Notes under the pieces: generated by a model
Database searches by the model: none
What the model saw: only the letters and a program-made list of their open reading frames with translations
Told to the model about the DNA's origin: nothing
Assembly: GCF_028583425.1 (NCBI RefSeq)
Contig: NC_072790.1
Coordinates: 13,002,552-13,066,551, forward strand
Direction of reading: 5' to 3'
Source of the DNA: Eublepharis macularius
Taxonomy: Eukaryota; Chordata; Lepidosauria; Squamata; Eublepharidae
DNA: 64,000 bases
Shown here: positions 1 to 41,960 of the stretch, in pieces
Numbering within the stretch: position 1 is the first letter of the stretch
How the letters are laid out: the number at the start of each line of letters is the position of its first letter
Made by a program: the position numbers and the translations under genes

Positions 1-267
1 GCTTACAGTTCAGATTCTCCTTCTTTAACTATGAATTTCCCAGAAAGCACATGGAACTTCACCATGGGTTTATAAAATAGTAGGCATTCTTTAAAAAACT
101 ACAATTTTCCTGCTTCCCATACAATGTGACTAAACACTCCAAACCTCCTGCTTTAGAGTAGTACCCTTGAAGTCAAGGACAGAGCAAGTTAAGTCATTTA
201 TATCCTGCTTTTCTACTAAATGTCCCCAAGTTTTTCAGACTGAGATCAGAAATCTGTATTACAAGGA

Positions 268-615
268 GCTGGTGTAGTTTAGTGTAGTGGTTAAGAATGC
301 AGAATAATCTGGAGAACCGGGTTTGATTCCCCACTCCTCCACTTGAAGCCAGCTGGTTGACCTTGAGCTAGTCACTTAAGAACAGCAGGACTCTAATCTG
401 GAGAGGCAGTTTGATTCCCCACTCCTCCACTTGAAGCCAGCTGGGTGACCTTGGGTCAGTCACAGCTCTCTCAGAGCTCTCTCAGCCCCATCCACCTCAC
501 AGGGTGTTTTGTTGTGGGGATAATAATGACATACTTTGTAAACCGCTCTGAGTGGGTGTTAAGTCATCCTGAAGGGCGGTATATAAATTGAAAGTTGTTG
601 TTATTGTTGTTATTA
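268..615 (+). mobile_element. tRNA-derived squamate SINE with duplicated head
   Basis: It starts with GTGTAGTGGTTAAG (A-box-like) and a B-box-like GGTTTGATTCCCC, then the family body (AGCCAGCTGGGTGACC, then CCACCTCACAGGG). It ends in GGGCGGTATATAAATTGAA and a GTT/ATT tail. The head is present twice (about 301-375 and 391-465), so this copy carries an internal tandem duplication or recombined dimer. Confidence 0.8.
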
Positions 616-855
616 TTATTACGATCTACAGCTAAAGACATCTTGAACAACAATGACGATTCACACATGAGCAGAGAGACCGCAAAGGCGTACAAAGGAC
701 TTTCGAAACTAAAACAAACTGGGAAGCTGAAACCATCTTCTCTGGCTTATACAGTATGCAATAAACCACACGGAGGTGGATGCTGTTCTTCTTCTCTATT
801 CCTGATTTGATGCACACCAATTGGCCTTATATGGAGTCAACCTCTTCCTCTCTCA

Positions 856-1000
856 AGGTCAGTATTATTTACTTTGACTGGCAGCAACTCCCCAGGGTCT
901 CTCCTACTTGCGTACGACCTGATCCTTTTACCTGGAGATGCCAAGGACCTTCCGCAGGCAAGGCAGGTGATCTACCACTGACACAAAGACCTCTCCCAGC
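856..1000 (-). mobile_element. SINE fragment, second tRNA-derived family (called SINE2 here)
   Basis: Degenerate match to the family found at 15540, 15930, 27570 and 38250: on the plus strand, ACTGGCAGCAACTCCCCAGG, then CTGGAGATGCCAAGGACCTT, then GATCTACCACTGA. The order shows minus orientation. Confidence 0.5.
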
Positions 1001-1323
1001 AGGGCATGCATAATGCTCCATGCCCACAAATCTCAAGCTGCCACAACTGCTCAGAAATCCAACTCTACAAAGAATAATGCTTTTATTATTTGCTTTTCAC
1101 ATGCAATGTTTCTAAATAGGAGCCCCGCTATCGCAGAAGGTGAAGGCAAAAAAATGAGCTGGGCATTCCACAGTAGAGATTATTCTTCCTTCCTTTACAA
1201 CTAGCAAATGCTTGTGCGTATGCTTGTCTTCACACCCATGATTCTCCCTAGCATAGATGTTGGTCCAATGACCACCAAGCTCAAGTGTAAGGATTATACT
1301 ACAGCTCATATTGGGGTTTTTAT

Positions 1324-1611
1324 ACGATGGAATCTATCGAGCTGAAAATTTCCCCCAAACAACAAATTATATGGAAAAATGGTTCCCCTTTTTTGAATAC
1401 ATTTCTAAAGAAAATCTATATCCTCCCAATAAAATATATCAAACAATCCTGAATCTATAATCCAAAATATATCAGATAATTCAACTTGAATTTGTCTTTC
1501 CATGTTTTACCTTTCTCTGTTATGTAGTTTTCAACAATTTACCCATGTTGCATTTTGAATTGTAAACAGTTTTGTTAATAATTGAAATAAAAATAATAAT
1601 ATTAAAAAAAA
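1324..1611 (+). mobile_element. L1 LINE 3' end with poly-A tail and target duplication
   Basis: The plus strand encodes an L1 ORF2-like C-terminus (NYMEKWFPFFEYI) followed by a 3' UTR and an A-rich tail. It is flanked by a 16-bp direct repeat, 1308-1323 and 1612-1627 (ATATTGGGGTTTNTAT, one mismatch). The near-perfect duplication defines the borders of a 5'-truncated insertion. Confidence 0.75.
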
Positions 1612-2660
1612 ATATTGGGGTTTCTATGGTTAGGGTTTTTTAAAATTAAAGAAATACTACGGAAGTTCACAGTAGGCTATGAACAGGCTAGAGTGGAATG
1701 AAAACCACTGCTATTTGAAAAGATAAGTTTGGTGTGGGAGCCAGTTTGGTGTAGTGGTTAAGAGTGGCAGAATCTGGAGAATCGGGTTGGATTCTCCACT
1801 CCTCTGCTTGAAGCCAGCTGGGTGACCTTGGGTCATTCATTCATTCGATTTCTTTGTCCACTCTCCCCATAGTGGGCTCAGAGCGGAGTAACAACCAGGT
1901 GAAAACACATTAAAACGTGCATAAAACACATAAAATCATACAATAAAACTCAGTTCATACAATACAATTCAAGATAGTGGTCCCCAAAATATGTCCTGCC
2001 CCATTAACATTCAAGGGGTGGGAGGTGGAGAGAGCAGCCAGTCTGATGGAAAGCTCGGAGGGGGTCACAATACCGCCCCCCCCCAGACAGGAGGCTAAAA
2101 AGGAGGCACCCTACACCCCAGCTTCAACCATATGCCTGGCGGAACAACTCTGTCTTACAGGCCCAACGAAAGAAGAATATGCCTGTTGGGCCTGATTTTC
2201 CACAGACAGAGTGTTCCACCAGGTCAGTGCCAGGACAGAAAAGGCCCTGGCTCTGGTTGAAGTCAGGAAAGCCTCCCAGGGGGCGAAGATCATCAGCAGA
2301 TTTTTTCCAGCACCCTCCAGGGCATATATGGTGAGAGGTGGTCCCATAGATATGCGGGTCCCAGTCCGCTAACAGCCTTATAGGGTAAAACCGAAACCTT
2401 GAACCTGATTCGGAATTCTACAGGGAGCCAGTTCAGCTGTTGTAAGACAGGGGTTACGTGTGTCCTAAACTGAATACCCATCAGGACACCTGCAACAGCA
2501 TTCTGATCCCGCTGCAATTTCCGGACCAGACCCAAGGGAAGCCCTGTGTAGAGCAAGTTACAGTAATCTAGTCTGGAAGTGACCATTGCATGTCTTTAGG
2601 TCACAGGCTGAAAGGTATGGGGCAAGCTGCGTGGCCTGTCATAGATGGAAGAAGACAGAC

Positions 2661-3029
2661 TGTCAGGCCTGCCTAGGGGATTCTCTCAGACTCTCCACTT
2701 CATCCAACACGGTTGTATGAGTTAAAGGTCTTTATTCAGATAAAACTCCCTAGAAGTGCACTGATATATAGATTGCCAAGAATGCTGAAGCAAAGTCTTC
2801 CCCGAGAGGTTATAGCCCAGTCCCCCTCCCCCCAGTCCAAACAAGTCAGTTGAAGTCAGCGAAAGTCCTGCAAAAGATGCAAAGCTGAATTTCCCACGGC
2901 TGGTTCCCACACGTTGCCAGCTGTACTGATAAGGCCTCTTAGAAAAGCATACCCGAGTACAGTGAAGGAAGCTACACTACAGGAAGAAAGACCCCCCCCC
3001 CAAGTAGATATGCATTCACAGTTATGGCA
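2661..3029 (-). mobile_element. Second LTR-like fossil inside the same L2 copy
   Basis: About 369 bp separate L2 blocks that would otherwise be adjacent (the ITAVA block upstream, the FFHL block downstream). On the minus strand it carries an AATAAA and finishes GGCCTGACA. The 5' border and target duplication are unclear. Likely another old solo LTR, unrelated in sequence to the one at 3069. Confidence 0.45.
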
Positions 3030-3068
3030 GGCAACAGCTGTGATCTGAACCTCCATTGTTAAGGAGGC

Positions 3069-3650
3069 TGTGGCGAAACGGGGCGTTTCCTCCCACTGGT
3101 AGACCCCGCTCTGCCTACCCTTTTCGCCTCTGGCCAGGCACCTGAAGGGGCTGTCTCCCTTTCCTGTCTCCAGGTAGTTGCTGCCACCACTGTCCCTGTA
3201 TGGGGTCCTGGTTAGGCGGGACAGCCTCCTCACCTCCCTCCTCCGCTAGTGGGCCCAAGCAGTTGGGGGACTATGTGGAACAGAAGAGCTTTCTACCTTC
3301 ATAAATTCCAAAACTCATTTATTTAACTTCTAACTACACACAGGCAGATGTACAGTGAACGGAAGGAATAATAAAACAGAAAGAGAAACCCCTACTCTAT
3401 CTCCCTCATGCCCTAATTAGATGTTGTGTAGGGCAGGCCCAATCCTTTGATACCTGGGGTTACATTAGATCTCCCTCTCCCCTCAGAGCCATCTCTCCCT
3501 CAGCTCTTCAGCCACCAACTGTCAACTTCCAACTCCTCTCCACCAACTGACTCGCTCTCCCTCCAATCACATTCTATTCTGGAACTGACCCTTCCCCTCT
3601 GCAGCCCATAGAAAGTTAACTCCACAAACCAAAAAGGGCGTTTCTCCACA
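3069..3650 (-). mobile_element. Solo LTR-like fossil inside the L2 copy
   Basis: A 582-bp unit begins TGTGGAGAAACG and ends CGTTTCGCCACA on the minus strand (TG..CA with imperfect inverted ends). It carries an AATAAA in the middle and is flanked by the 5-bp duplication GAGGC (3064-3068 and 3651-3655). The L2 reading resumes directly on both sides. Old solo LTR of an LTR retroelement or endogenous retrovirus; no internal coding region. Confidence 0.7.
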
Positions 3651-6436
3651 GAGGCATCACTCCCAAACGCCTAACTGTTGAAGCAGACGCAAGAAGTGCC
3701 CCATCAAAGGTCGGGAGCCGGATCCCAGCACCCAACAACCCATGACCCCGATACAGGACCTCTGTCTTTGTGGCATTCAATTTCAGTTGACTTTGCTTCA
3801 ACCATCCAGACAAGGCTTTAGCTAGAATATCTGGGGCAGAGTCCAGCCGGTCATCCATCAGCAGATGCAGCTGGGTGTCATCCGCATACTGGTGACAACC
3901 CAGTCTGAAACATTGCACCAGCTGGGCAAGGGGGCATATTTAAATGTCAAACAACTTCGGGGAGAGTATCACCCCGAGGAACGCCGCACACCAATGGGTG
4001 ACAACTTCTCTCCTAGCGCCACCCTCTGTCCCTGACCGTGGAGAAAGGAGACAAGCCACTGCAAGACCGTCTCTCGTATTCCCACATCAGGGAGGCAGTG
4101 GGTCAGCAGGTCGTAGTCAACTGTATCGAACGCTGCTGTACGGTCCAGTAACACTGGCAGTGCTGACCCACCTTGATCCAGATGTCTGCAAAGATCATCC
4201 GTGAGGGTGACCAGAACCATCTGTCCCATGGCCTGCATGAAAGCCGTGCTGGAAGGGATCCACGACCAGGATAGAGGAATCCTTCAGGAAACCCTGCAGC
4301 TGCTCCACCACGACAGCTCAATCACTTTGCCCAGAAATGGGAGGTTCAAGACTGGGCAGTAATTGGCCGGGTCGGTGGGGTCCGAAGATGGTTTTTTCAA
4401 AAGAAGTCTCACCATGGCTTCCTTAAGGGCTCCAGGAAAATTACCGGAGCTCAAGGACAATTTAACAATGGCCTCCATAGAGTCTGCAAGCCCTCCCTGC
4501 TGGCTTTCACCAATCATGATGGGCAAGGGGTCCAGGAGGCACATGGTGGGCCTTGTCAGCTGCAGGATCCTGTCAACCTCACCCAGAGAAAGTGGACTGA
4601 ATTAATCTAATACTGGCCCAGAAGACGGCCAAGTGGTTTCCAGTTCACATACTGTATCAACTGTGGCTGGTAGGTCATGGCGGAGAGACAAGATCTTTTC
4701 TGCAAAATAACTCCCCAAAGCCTCACAACTAACTTCCGAATTCATAATTTGACTGTCTCCCTGAGATGGGGGACCAAAGACCGATCCACTTGGAATAATT
4801 TTGCTGAGCGTGAGCTTGCAGACACAATGGAGGCGGCATAGAAATCTTTCTTTGCTGCCTTCAGCGAAGGCTTTCATAAGTGTTCTATAAGATGTTCTTG
4901 CCTCTTTGTCCCAACGCTGCCACCACACTCGCTCTAGCCGTCTCAGCTCCTGCTTTATCCACCATAGCTCCTCAATATACCAAGGGGCTAGCCTGGGGAG
5001 GGGTTGGAGAGGGTGCCGGGGGGCAATTTCATTGATAGCTCTGGACAGACGGACATGCCAATCTTCCACCAGCTCATCCAACAAGCTGGATCCCGCAGAG
5101 CATTCTGGAAGCCAATTGGATCCATTAGTCTCCGCGGGCAAGCATAAATCAGCTTGCTGCCTAAGCAAGGGGGGAGAGGCTGGCATACTCAGACGAGCCT
5201 TCAGGACACAGTGGTCTGACCACGGCACCACGTTAATTTCATCCAGATCCACAGAAAAACCCATCCCAAAGACCAGATATAGTGTGAGGCCCGACTGATG
5301 CATGGGAACAGATACAAATTGGGAGCGCGTTGCCATGGAAGAAAGCCAGGTCTGTAGCCTGTGAGGAGGCAGCAGCATCGACGTGGACACTGAAGTCACC
5401 CCAAACCAGAAGCCTGGGGTGCTCCAAGGTCCACCCCGCCACTGCCTCCAGAAGGCTCGGCTGGGCAGCTGCTGGTGCGCTAGGCGGTCGGTACACCAAA
5501 CTGATAGCCAAACACTCCTCAGCACCCCACGCCAGGCCCACACAACCAATGCCACAATCTTAGGGGTGGGGAGTGGCCTGAAGGAGAAAGACTCTCGCAC
5601 ACACTCTGGTCACAGCTCTCTCAGCCCCACCCACCTCACAGGGTGATTGTTGTGAGGATAACAGTAATACATTTTGTAAACCACTCGGAGTGGGTATTAA
5701 GTTGTCCTGAAGGGCGGTATATAAATTGAATGCTGTTGTTATTAATTGACCTGTTGTCAATTTAATCATGTTGCGGCGTACAAAGCAACCCAGGATGGGT
5801 AATCACAGTTACTGCTACGCTGCGCTTCTACAGCACTGCATTAATGGAAACTAATCTTGTAGACACCCTCTCCAATGGCTGGCATTAAAAGCCCAACAGA
5901 GCATTCTGGGATAGCATGGCACGGCCCTGCCTGTGTTTTCTCAAGGAAGAGAAAGAGCATTTGAACATATGCACAGCATCCCTGCGACAGCATCCCGTGT
6001 CTCTGCCAGGCCCGGGAGAAGGGACAAAGGACAGAAGAAGCCCAACTTGAGATGTCTTAGCTATGCAAACAGCGGAACGCAATGCCTGCTGCCTCCATGC
6101 TCAGGGGTAGGGCCAGACCTGGAAGCAATTTTTCTTCATTACAGGCAATGAAGTGCCTGGGTAAATGCGGAGATGCTCAGCAGTAACCACCCCTCCCAAA
6201 GAGCCCTGTGTGCATTGGTGTGCACGAAGATTGCAGTCAAATGTCACAAGCAGCTGCAATTAAATTTTAACAGGTATGAATGACACCTCTTGCTCGTCTC
6301 AAAGGCACCTCCTGCTGCCCCCTGCAATACACAGCACTGGACTGAACATTTCCCAGTTTGACTATGCTCTAATTCACTGTGAGATCCAAATATAGGAGCC
6401 CTGATGAACTAGAGCCCGTTTACTCCCTGCTGTGAT

Positions 6437-7002
6437 TCCAGTTTACACTAAGTTTGGTACTTACCTCTAAAGCCCTCTGCGGACAGGGACCAGCATATCT
6501 GCAGGACCGCCTCTCCCTACATGTGCCCCAGAGGACGCTTCAATCAGGTGACAAACAGCTGCTAGTGGTCCCTGGCCCCTGGGAGGCCCGCTTAGCCTTG
6601 ACCAGGGCCAGGGCCTTTTCAGTCCTGGCTCCAACCTGGTGGAACGCTCTGTCCAATGAGACCAGGGCCCGGCAGGATTTGTTATCCACCGGGCCTGTAA
6701 GACAAATAGAGATGAACGCCCTCCCTGCTAAAGGCATCCACCACTGATCTTTTAACCAACTACGCAAGGAACCTTCATATGGTGGATTGGGGGCAGACTG
6801 AAACTGATAAACAGATTACTCCTGCGCTGCCTTCCTTGTACTTTTCAATACTTCTATTGTATTGTTTTTATATTGTTGTTTATTTTTTAAAAAATTTAAA
6901 TCGTTATTAATGTGCTGTTTTATAGAATGTAATCTGCCCTGAGCCTGCCAGTTCGGGGAGGGTGGAATAGAAATTGAAGGTAAATAAATAAAAAATAAAA
7001 TA
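6437..7002 (+). mobile_element. L2-type LINE 3' end
   Basis: The plus strand encodes the C-terminal block of the same LINE family (VVPGPWEARLALTRARAFSV, then APTWWNALSNETRARQDLL). It then has a 3' UTR with CTGAGCCTGCCAGTTCGGGG and a TAAATAAATAAA tail. Confidence 0.85.
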
Positions 7003-7009
7003 AAGGTTT

Positions 7010-8500
7010 AGTATCCCAGATTGCATGGCACAAACAATCCCCAATTTCCACATTACAATTTGGGTCTGCAAAAGGTCACATGTGAGTCCCTCGGTTCCTA
7101 TGCACATAGCACCTGATTTGGATCTTGACTGAAGAGCACATGGACACTCCCCCCTCCCCCGCCGCCGCCATTTTCCTGATATGAATCAGTCCAGGGATCC
7201 ACTGGGAAAACCCAAGTGAAAATTTGTGGCTTAAATAGCCCCCGTCCCTACCCTACCCTCCACCCTGGACCATTTCAGGTCAGAAAACCAGTGAGAGGGG
7301 GGGGGATGAAGCACCTTCTCCACACACTCTACAGTTGTGGTCTGGATCAGGCAATGCGAGCATGAGAACTGAGGAACCTGCGAGGGATGGCGATGCAGGA
7401 TGCAGGAGCAGCGTAAGGATCCAGAACCTGCCCTATGAGGTCTATCGTGTGGAAATTGAGCCCTGAGCCTCCTAAGCGCCTTCATTCGGGCCTCCCACTG
7501 AACTTGATCGAGCTAGAAAGCATTCCATCAGAGTCTACATGCTGGAACCACGGTACTGGAGCCCGACTGAAGCGCAACTGCAGCCTGTCCTGACATCACA
7601 GCACTGCCCAAGAGGAACCTGTTCAGGACTTTGTTTTAACTGGAACCATTGCCACCTGGGCTCGTGGATCAACAGTAATCCCCCCACCAGTTTTTTAGTA
7701 AGACTGTGAGACAAAGCCATGGTCCCAGCCTCTAGAGATCACAGCTCCCTTTGCTGTACCATGTGGATATTCCATTGAATCAAAGCATCCTTCCTACCCT
7801 GAATGCACCCACGCAGAAAGAAGAAATGTCTGACGTCATTAGCGGCATCAGGACATTCTCCCCTAGGGAACTTCTGTGGTCTTGCACAAATTCTGGCTCT
7901 GACCTAGATTTAGAGCCATGCTACTCAGTACAACGGATATTTATAGCACCTGAAAATAATTGGCTTCAAGTTTCTACAGCAGGGCAGGGTTTAGTTTCCA
8001 AGCAATGAGATGATGATCAGGCTGACTGAGAAAGGGTAACAAAAAGACCCTTCCCATCTGATGAGGCTAACTGCACTGCACGCTTCATCCAATATATATC
8101 AGCTTGGATTCCATGGAGGATTTCTGCTGGTGGAAGTGGGGTATTGCTGGCCAATTCCTCCTCTGGGTGCAGACCTCTGACTCCCCCCATGCAGTTCCTT
8201 GGCGCCCCCCCCCCATCTCCCAGGTACACCATTTCAAAAGCTTTGGGGACTGTTGCACCAAGAGGAGGCAAGAAAGTCACGCACTGCTGATAGAACTCGC
8301 CAGAGGGAATTTTCAGTGGGATCCAAACCCTTAACTTTCAAATTTGTTGCTAAGGGGGAAAGCTGGACCCCAGCAAATTACAGTCTCCCATTCACGACTT
8401 CAACCAGGCACCACATTGAAATGACAGAACAAAAAACAAATTTAAAAGCGTATCCCAGTTAGAAGTAACATGATTCGGCCTTCTCCAAGACGCCTCTTCT
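7010..8500. other. 3' flank of ANKEF1 without recognised elements
   Basis: Mostly unique-looking DNA between an L2 tail and the ANKEF1 stop codon. It contains a short poly-C run near 8206-8218. The minus-strand part adjoining 8557 must include the ANKEF1 3' UTR, whose end I cannot place. Short frames on both strands lack family resemblance. Confidence 0.5.
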
Positions 8501-8556
8501 TAGATTCGTATTCTTTCTTTCCAGAATATCAAGTCCATGCAGAAATCGCACAGTGA

Positions 8557-38892
<30,336 letters not shown>

Positions 38893-39225
38893 CTGGATGA
38901 AAAAGGAGAGTCCATTATTTTCCTCCACAATACAATCAACTCAACAAACCCTTTTACTCCCCCGTCCATTCATTCACACCATTTGTCCCTCACCTTTCAG
39001 TGCAACCTTGTTGAACCTGTAACTACTACTGGAAATGTGGGAAAGGGCATCTCTACAAAATAACTACCATGGGAGGCAGGCCCAACCACAAAACGGCTAC
39101 CATGGGAACTGGGGCCACAACAGACGGTTGGCAAGTTCCAAGCCACGCATCCTCCTAAAATGGGGGGCACCTGTTTCTAAATGGGGTCTTTTTGCTCCAA
39201 TGAGCTACAGGAAAGCTCAGACTGA

Positions 39226-39630
39226 GGGCCAAGCTCGAAGTGACGAATGACACTTGAATGGCAAGTGAACAGATTCGCATGCATTCCTCCCTAATCGAGT
39301 GGAGGGCAAGTGGAGCGCAAGTGAACAGGGAGGAATACACCTGAGAGCGGGACCACAAGTGACGCCTGACACAGGTTGGACACTAGTCAGCTTCCCTCAA
39401 GTTTTGATGAGAAATGTAGGCATCCTGGTCTCGCAGCTTGGCTCTCCGACTGCTGTCCAATGGACTTTTCAACTGTCACTTGTCCAACATTCCGCCAAGC
39501 TGCCTACATTTCCCATCAAAACTTGAGGGAAGCTGGCAAGTGTCCAACCTGTGTCAGGCGTCACTTGTGGTCCCGCTCTGAGTCTGTTCACTTGCCGTTC
39601 AAGTGTCATTTGTCACTTCTAGTTTGGTCC
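39226..39630. mobile_element. Family 2 hairpin transposon containing a family 1 hairpin
   Basis: Outer ends GGGCCAAGCTCGAAGTGACG and GTCACTTCTAGTTTGGTCC, flanked by TGA (39223-39225 and 39631-39633). Inside the second arm, at TACACC-TGA-GTCTGTTC, a family 1 element has inserted with its own TGA duplication. Confidence 0.85.
39345..39578. mobile_element. Family 1 hairpin transposon nested in family 2 (234 bp)
   Basis: GAGCGGGACCACAAGTGACG to GTCACTTGTGGTCCCGCTC, with TGA duplication (39342-39344 and 39579-39581). The uninterrupted family 2 arm is known from 46643 and 62572, so the empty site is certain. Confidence 0.88.
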
Positions 39631-39787
39631 TGACTTTTTACTTCTGAGAAAGAAGCCAGTGGGCCCCAGGAAACGTACTGAGGGCCATCAGGTTCCCACG
39701 TGATCACAATGTGGATCACAGCAGTACATCTTGTGCCCTTCCCCAAGGCAGCTTCAGTAATATCAAAACAATATAAATGATCAGAAC

Positions 39788-40173
39788 CAGGGGCGATGCC
39801 AGGGTTTCTGGCACCCACGGCCATCCCTATATGCGTGCGTGCTATATGCGCGCGCCCCCGGACTGCATGATGACGTCACCGCATGATGACGTCATCACGC
39901 AGCAAGCCGGCCCCATTGGCCAGCAGATGGCTGGGATGGCACACAGAGGCTGCCCGTGCTCTGGACACCTGCCGTCCCTGGCCCACAGCTGCTGTGCCCA
40001 GCCGGGGGCATGTGGCAGTGGCGGCCCTGGGCTGGCCAGCTGCAGAAGCTGCAGGCCAGGCATACCAGCTCCATGGCACGCACCTCCGCCCCCGGCACCC
40101 CCTCCGGCACCCCCTCAAGTGCCCCAGAGCCCACGGCACCTGCCTCACCGCCTCAATGGTGGCGCCGGCCCTG
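39788..40173. mobile_element. Non-autonomous hAT element, GC-rich, 386 bp
   Basis: Begins CAGGGGCGATGCCAGGG and ends GGTGGCGCCGGCCCTG, with duplication ATCAGAAC/ACCAGAAC (7 of 8). The interior is GC-rich with two ATGATGACGTCA-like motifs (CRE-type palindromes) and no supported frame. Confidence 0.75.
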
Positions 40174-40699
40174 ACCAGAACAGAATTTTAACAGAACTTG
40201 ATCTAACAGGCTTCAATAACGGAAAGGGAGATCTGGGCTGAATAAAAGGAGAAACTTCTTGGTTGTAACAAGAATTTGACGAAGGAACCAAATCCCCAGG
40301 AGAGGGGCTGGCCTCCCCCTCACTCGAGGTCTTGCAGCAGAGAACGGGCAGCCACCTGCTGGGGTGCTCTGGCTTTGGATTCCCGGCTTCGAGTGGAGGA
40401 CTGGGGCAAAAGTCTCCCAAGGCCACTTTCAACTCTAAGACCCTACGAAACCATGCAATAACATAAAAACATACAAAAACCCAACCAGCAGATAAGTTTT
40501 TTTTAAAAACCATACAAAGTTGTAACACTAGCAGATAAAAGAATCAGATATCACCATCAAATAAAAGTTAACTGTTCCCAAGAAACCACAAAACAAAAAC
40601 CAGATGGAATTTTGGATTCAGATCCACTCCCCTTTCATAACCGTATCAAAGATGATTGGCTACACCACGACGTGTGCGAAGTCCGCTACCGGGAGCAGG

Positions 40700-40900
40700 T
40701 GGCTCAGACTAGGATTTGCAGACCCAGGTTCAAAGCTCCCTCTGCCATGAGGTTGGCTGGGGGACGTTGGGCCAGTCTCTCTCCTCCAGCAGAACCTACC
40801 CCACAGGGTTGTTGTGAGGATAAAATGACAGAACAATGCACACCATCTTGTACTCCTTGGAGAAAGGGCAGGATACAAATAGGTGAAAAATGATATACTC
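40700..40900 (+). mobile_element. tRNA-derived SINE, third family, copy 2
   Basis: GCAGACCCAGGTTCAAAGCT, GTTGGGCCAGTCTCTCTCCT, CCCACAGGGTTGTTGTGAGG, then ATAAAATGACAGAACAATGC and GGGCAGGATACAAATAGG. Confidence 0.65.
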
Positions 40901-41367
40901 AGGAATTTCCAATACTCGGGAGCTGGAGTCAGAAGCAGAAGCAGTTGGGCCTCTGGAGTTTTCTGGGAAAAGTGATACCCAATGTTTTGGTTGGGGGGCA
41001 CCGGTAGCTGTTAAGGATGTATATTTGCCCTCACTGGTATTCAAACTGCGTTCAGACATGGAGGTTTAGCCAATAGCCACTGATAAACCTGTCCTCTATG
41101 AATGTATCTAATTTTCCTTTAAAGCCAACGGCCAACTGATAAATAAAATCATATGTTGGCCCCAGAAGCTTAATTAAAGGATTCCATAGCTGGGCCATTA
41201 GCAGAGTCTATCGTTTGCAGTGAAAGCATGATTATGGTGAGGTGAGCTGATTGTGCCAGCTGGCATGAGGGCAGGAGAGAAAACAACAAACCATACACTT
41301 GTTTATACTTAGGAATTAAGAGTTCTTTATTGTAGGAACTCCATACTTTGATAGCAAAGGATAGATC

Positions 41368-41642
41368 CAGGGCTTTTTTCCAGCGGGAATGCGGTGGAAT
41401 GGAGTTCTGGCACCTCTTAAAAATGGTCACATGGCCGGTGGCCCCTCCCCCTGATCTCCAGACAGAATTTAGATTGCCCTCCACGCTACCGAGCGAGATA
41501 GGGGGTGGGGCCACCGGCCATGTGACCATTTTCGCCAAGGGCAATTCAAATTTTAAAAAACTCCTCCCTTGTTCCATCTGACCCAAAGTGACGTCATTGT
41601 GCGGTCCTGAGTTCCACCACCTTTTTCCAGAAAAAATCCCTG
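41368..41642. mobile_element. hAT hairpin element, copy 5 (275 bp, variant)
   Basis: CAGGGCTTTTTTCCAGCGGG to CAGAAAAAATCCCTG, with a perfect duplication GATAGATC (41360-41367 and 41643-41650). It carries the extra segment CTCCCTTGTTCCATCTGACC-CAAAGTGACGTCATTGTGC, also present in copies 6 and 7, so a longer subfamily exists. The central stem is shortened. Confidence 0.85.
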
Positions 41643-41960
41643 GATAGATCCTATCTACCTATCTAATCTAAGGATAGACATCGATGGCAGGATAGGTCCT
41701 GCATCCATGTTTGCAAGATGGAGAGAAGAAGGAGATGGTGGCTGTGACAAAGCCAGGAACAGGATGTGGGATAGTCAGAGCAGTAAACAGTAAACAGATG
41801 CCCTGACCTCTCTATCTTTCTAACTCTTTGGTATGTCCCCCTCTGAAACCCGAGGAAAGGGACAGCGCCTGGTGCTCCTCTTCCAATACCGACACAACTC
41901 TTTGCAGCACAAAATTCCACGAGTAAACTGCATGTTGTGTGAAGTGTTTTTTCTCTCTCC

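Larger units (their letters stand above)
1836..5607 (-). mobile_element. L2/CR1-group LINE, 5'-truncated, broken, interrupted by two LTR fossils
   Basis: In minus order, an endonuclease end (VVPWSDHCVL, with the SDH motif) is followed by a linker rich in Trp and Arg, then reverse-transcriptase pieces: AAFDTVDYDLLTHCLPDVGI, the HQYADDTQLHLL active-site block, and SRLDYCNLLYTGLP. The 3' UTR ends in a GAATGAATGAA-type tail at 1836. Several stops and frame changes show it is dead. The same family supplies 3'-end copies at 6437, 26757 and 37690. Clade placement (L2 rather than another CR1-group lineage) is from memory. Confidence 0.85.
1735..5755 (+). mobile_element. tRNA-derived SINE split by an L2 LINE
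   Basis: The SINE head occupies 1735-1835 (GAGCCAGTTTGGTGTAGTGG onward) and stops inside GACCTTGGGTCA. The rest of the same SINE resumes at 5608 with GGTCACAGCTCTCTCAGCCC and runs to the GTTGTTATT tail at about 5745. The 5-bp GGTCA is present at both junctions (1831-1835 and 5608-5612), as expected of target duplication by the intervening LINE. Confidence 0.75.

Noticed and set aside
4602-5600. 332-codon minus frame as a host protein
   Set aside because: It contains LINE endonuclease and RT-linker motifs and is bounded by the L2 insertion duplication.
39226-39630. Regular short repeats as a CRISPR array
   Set aside because: The repeats are mirrored arms of hairpin transposons in vertebrate DNA, not direct repeats with spacers.
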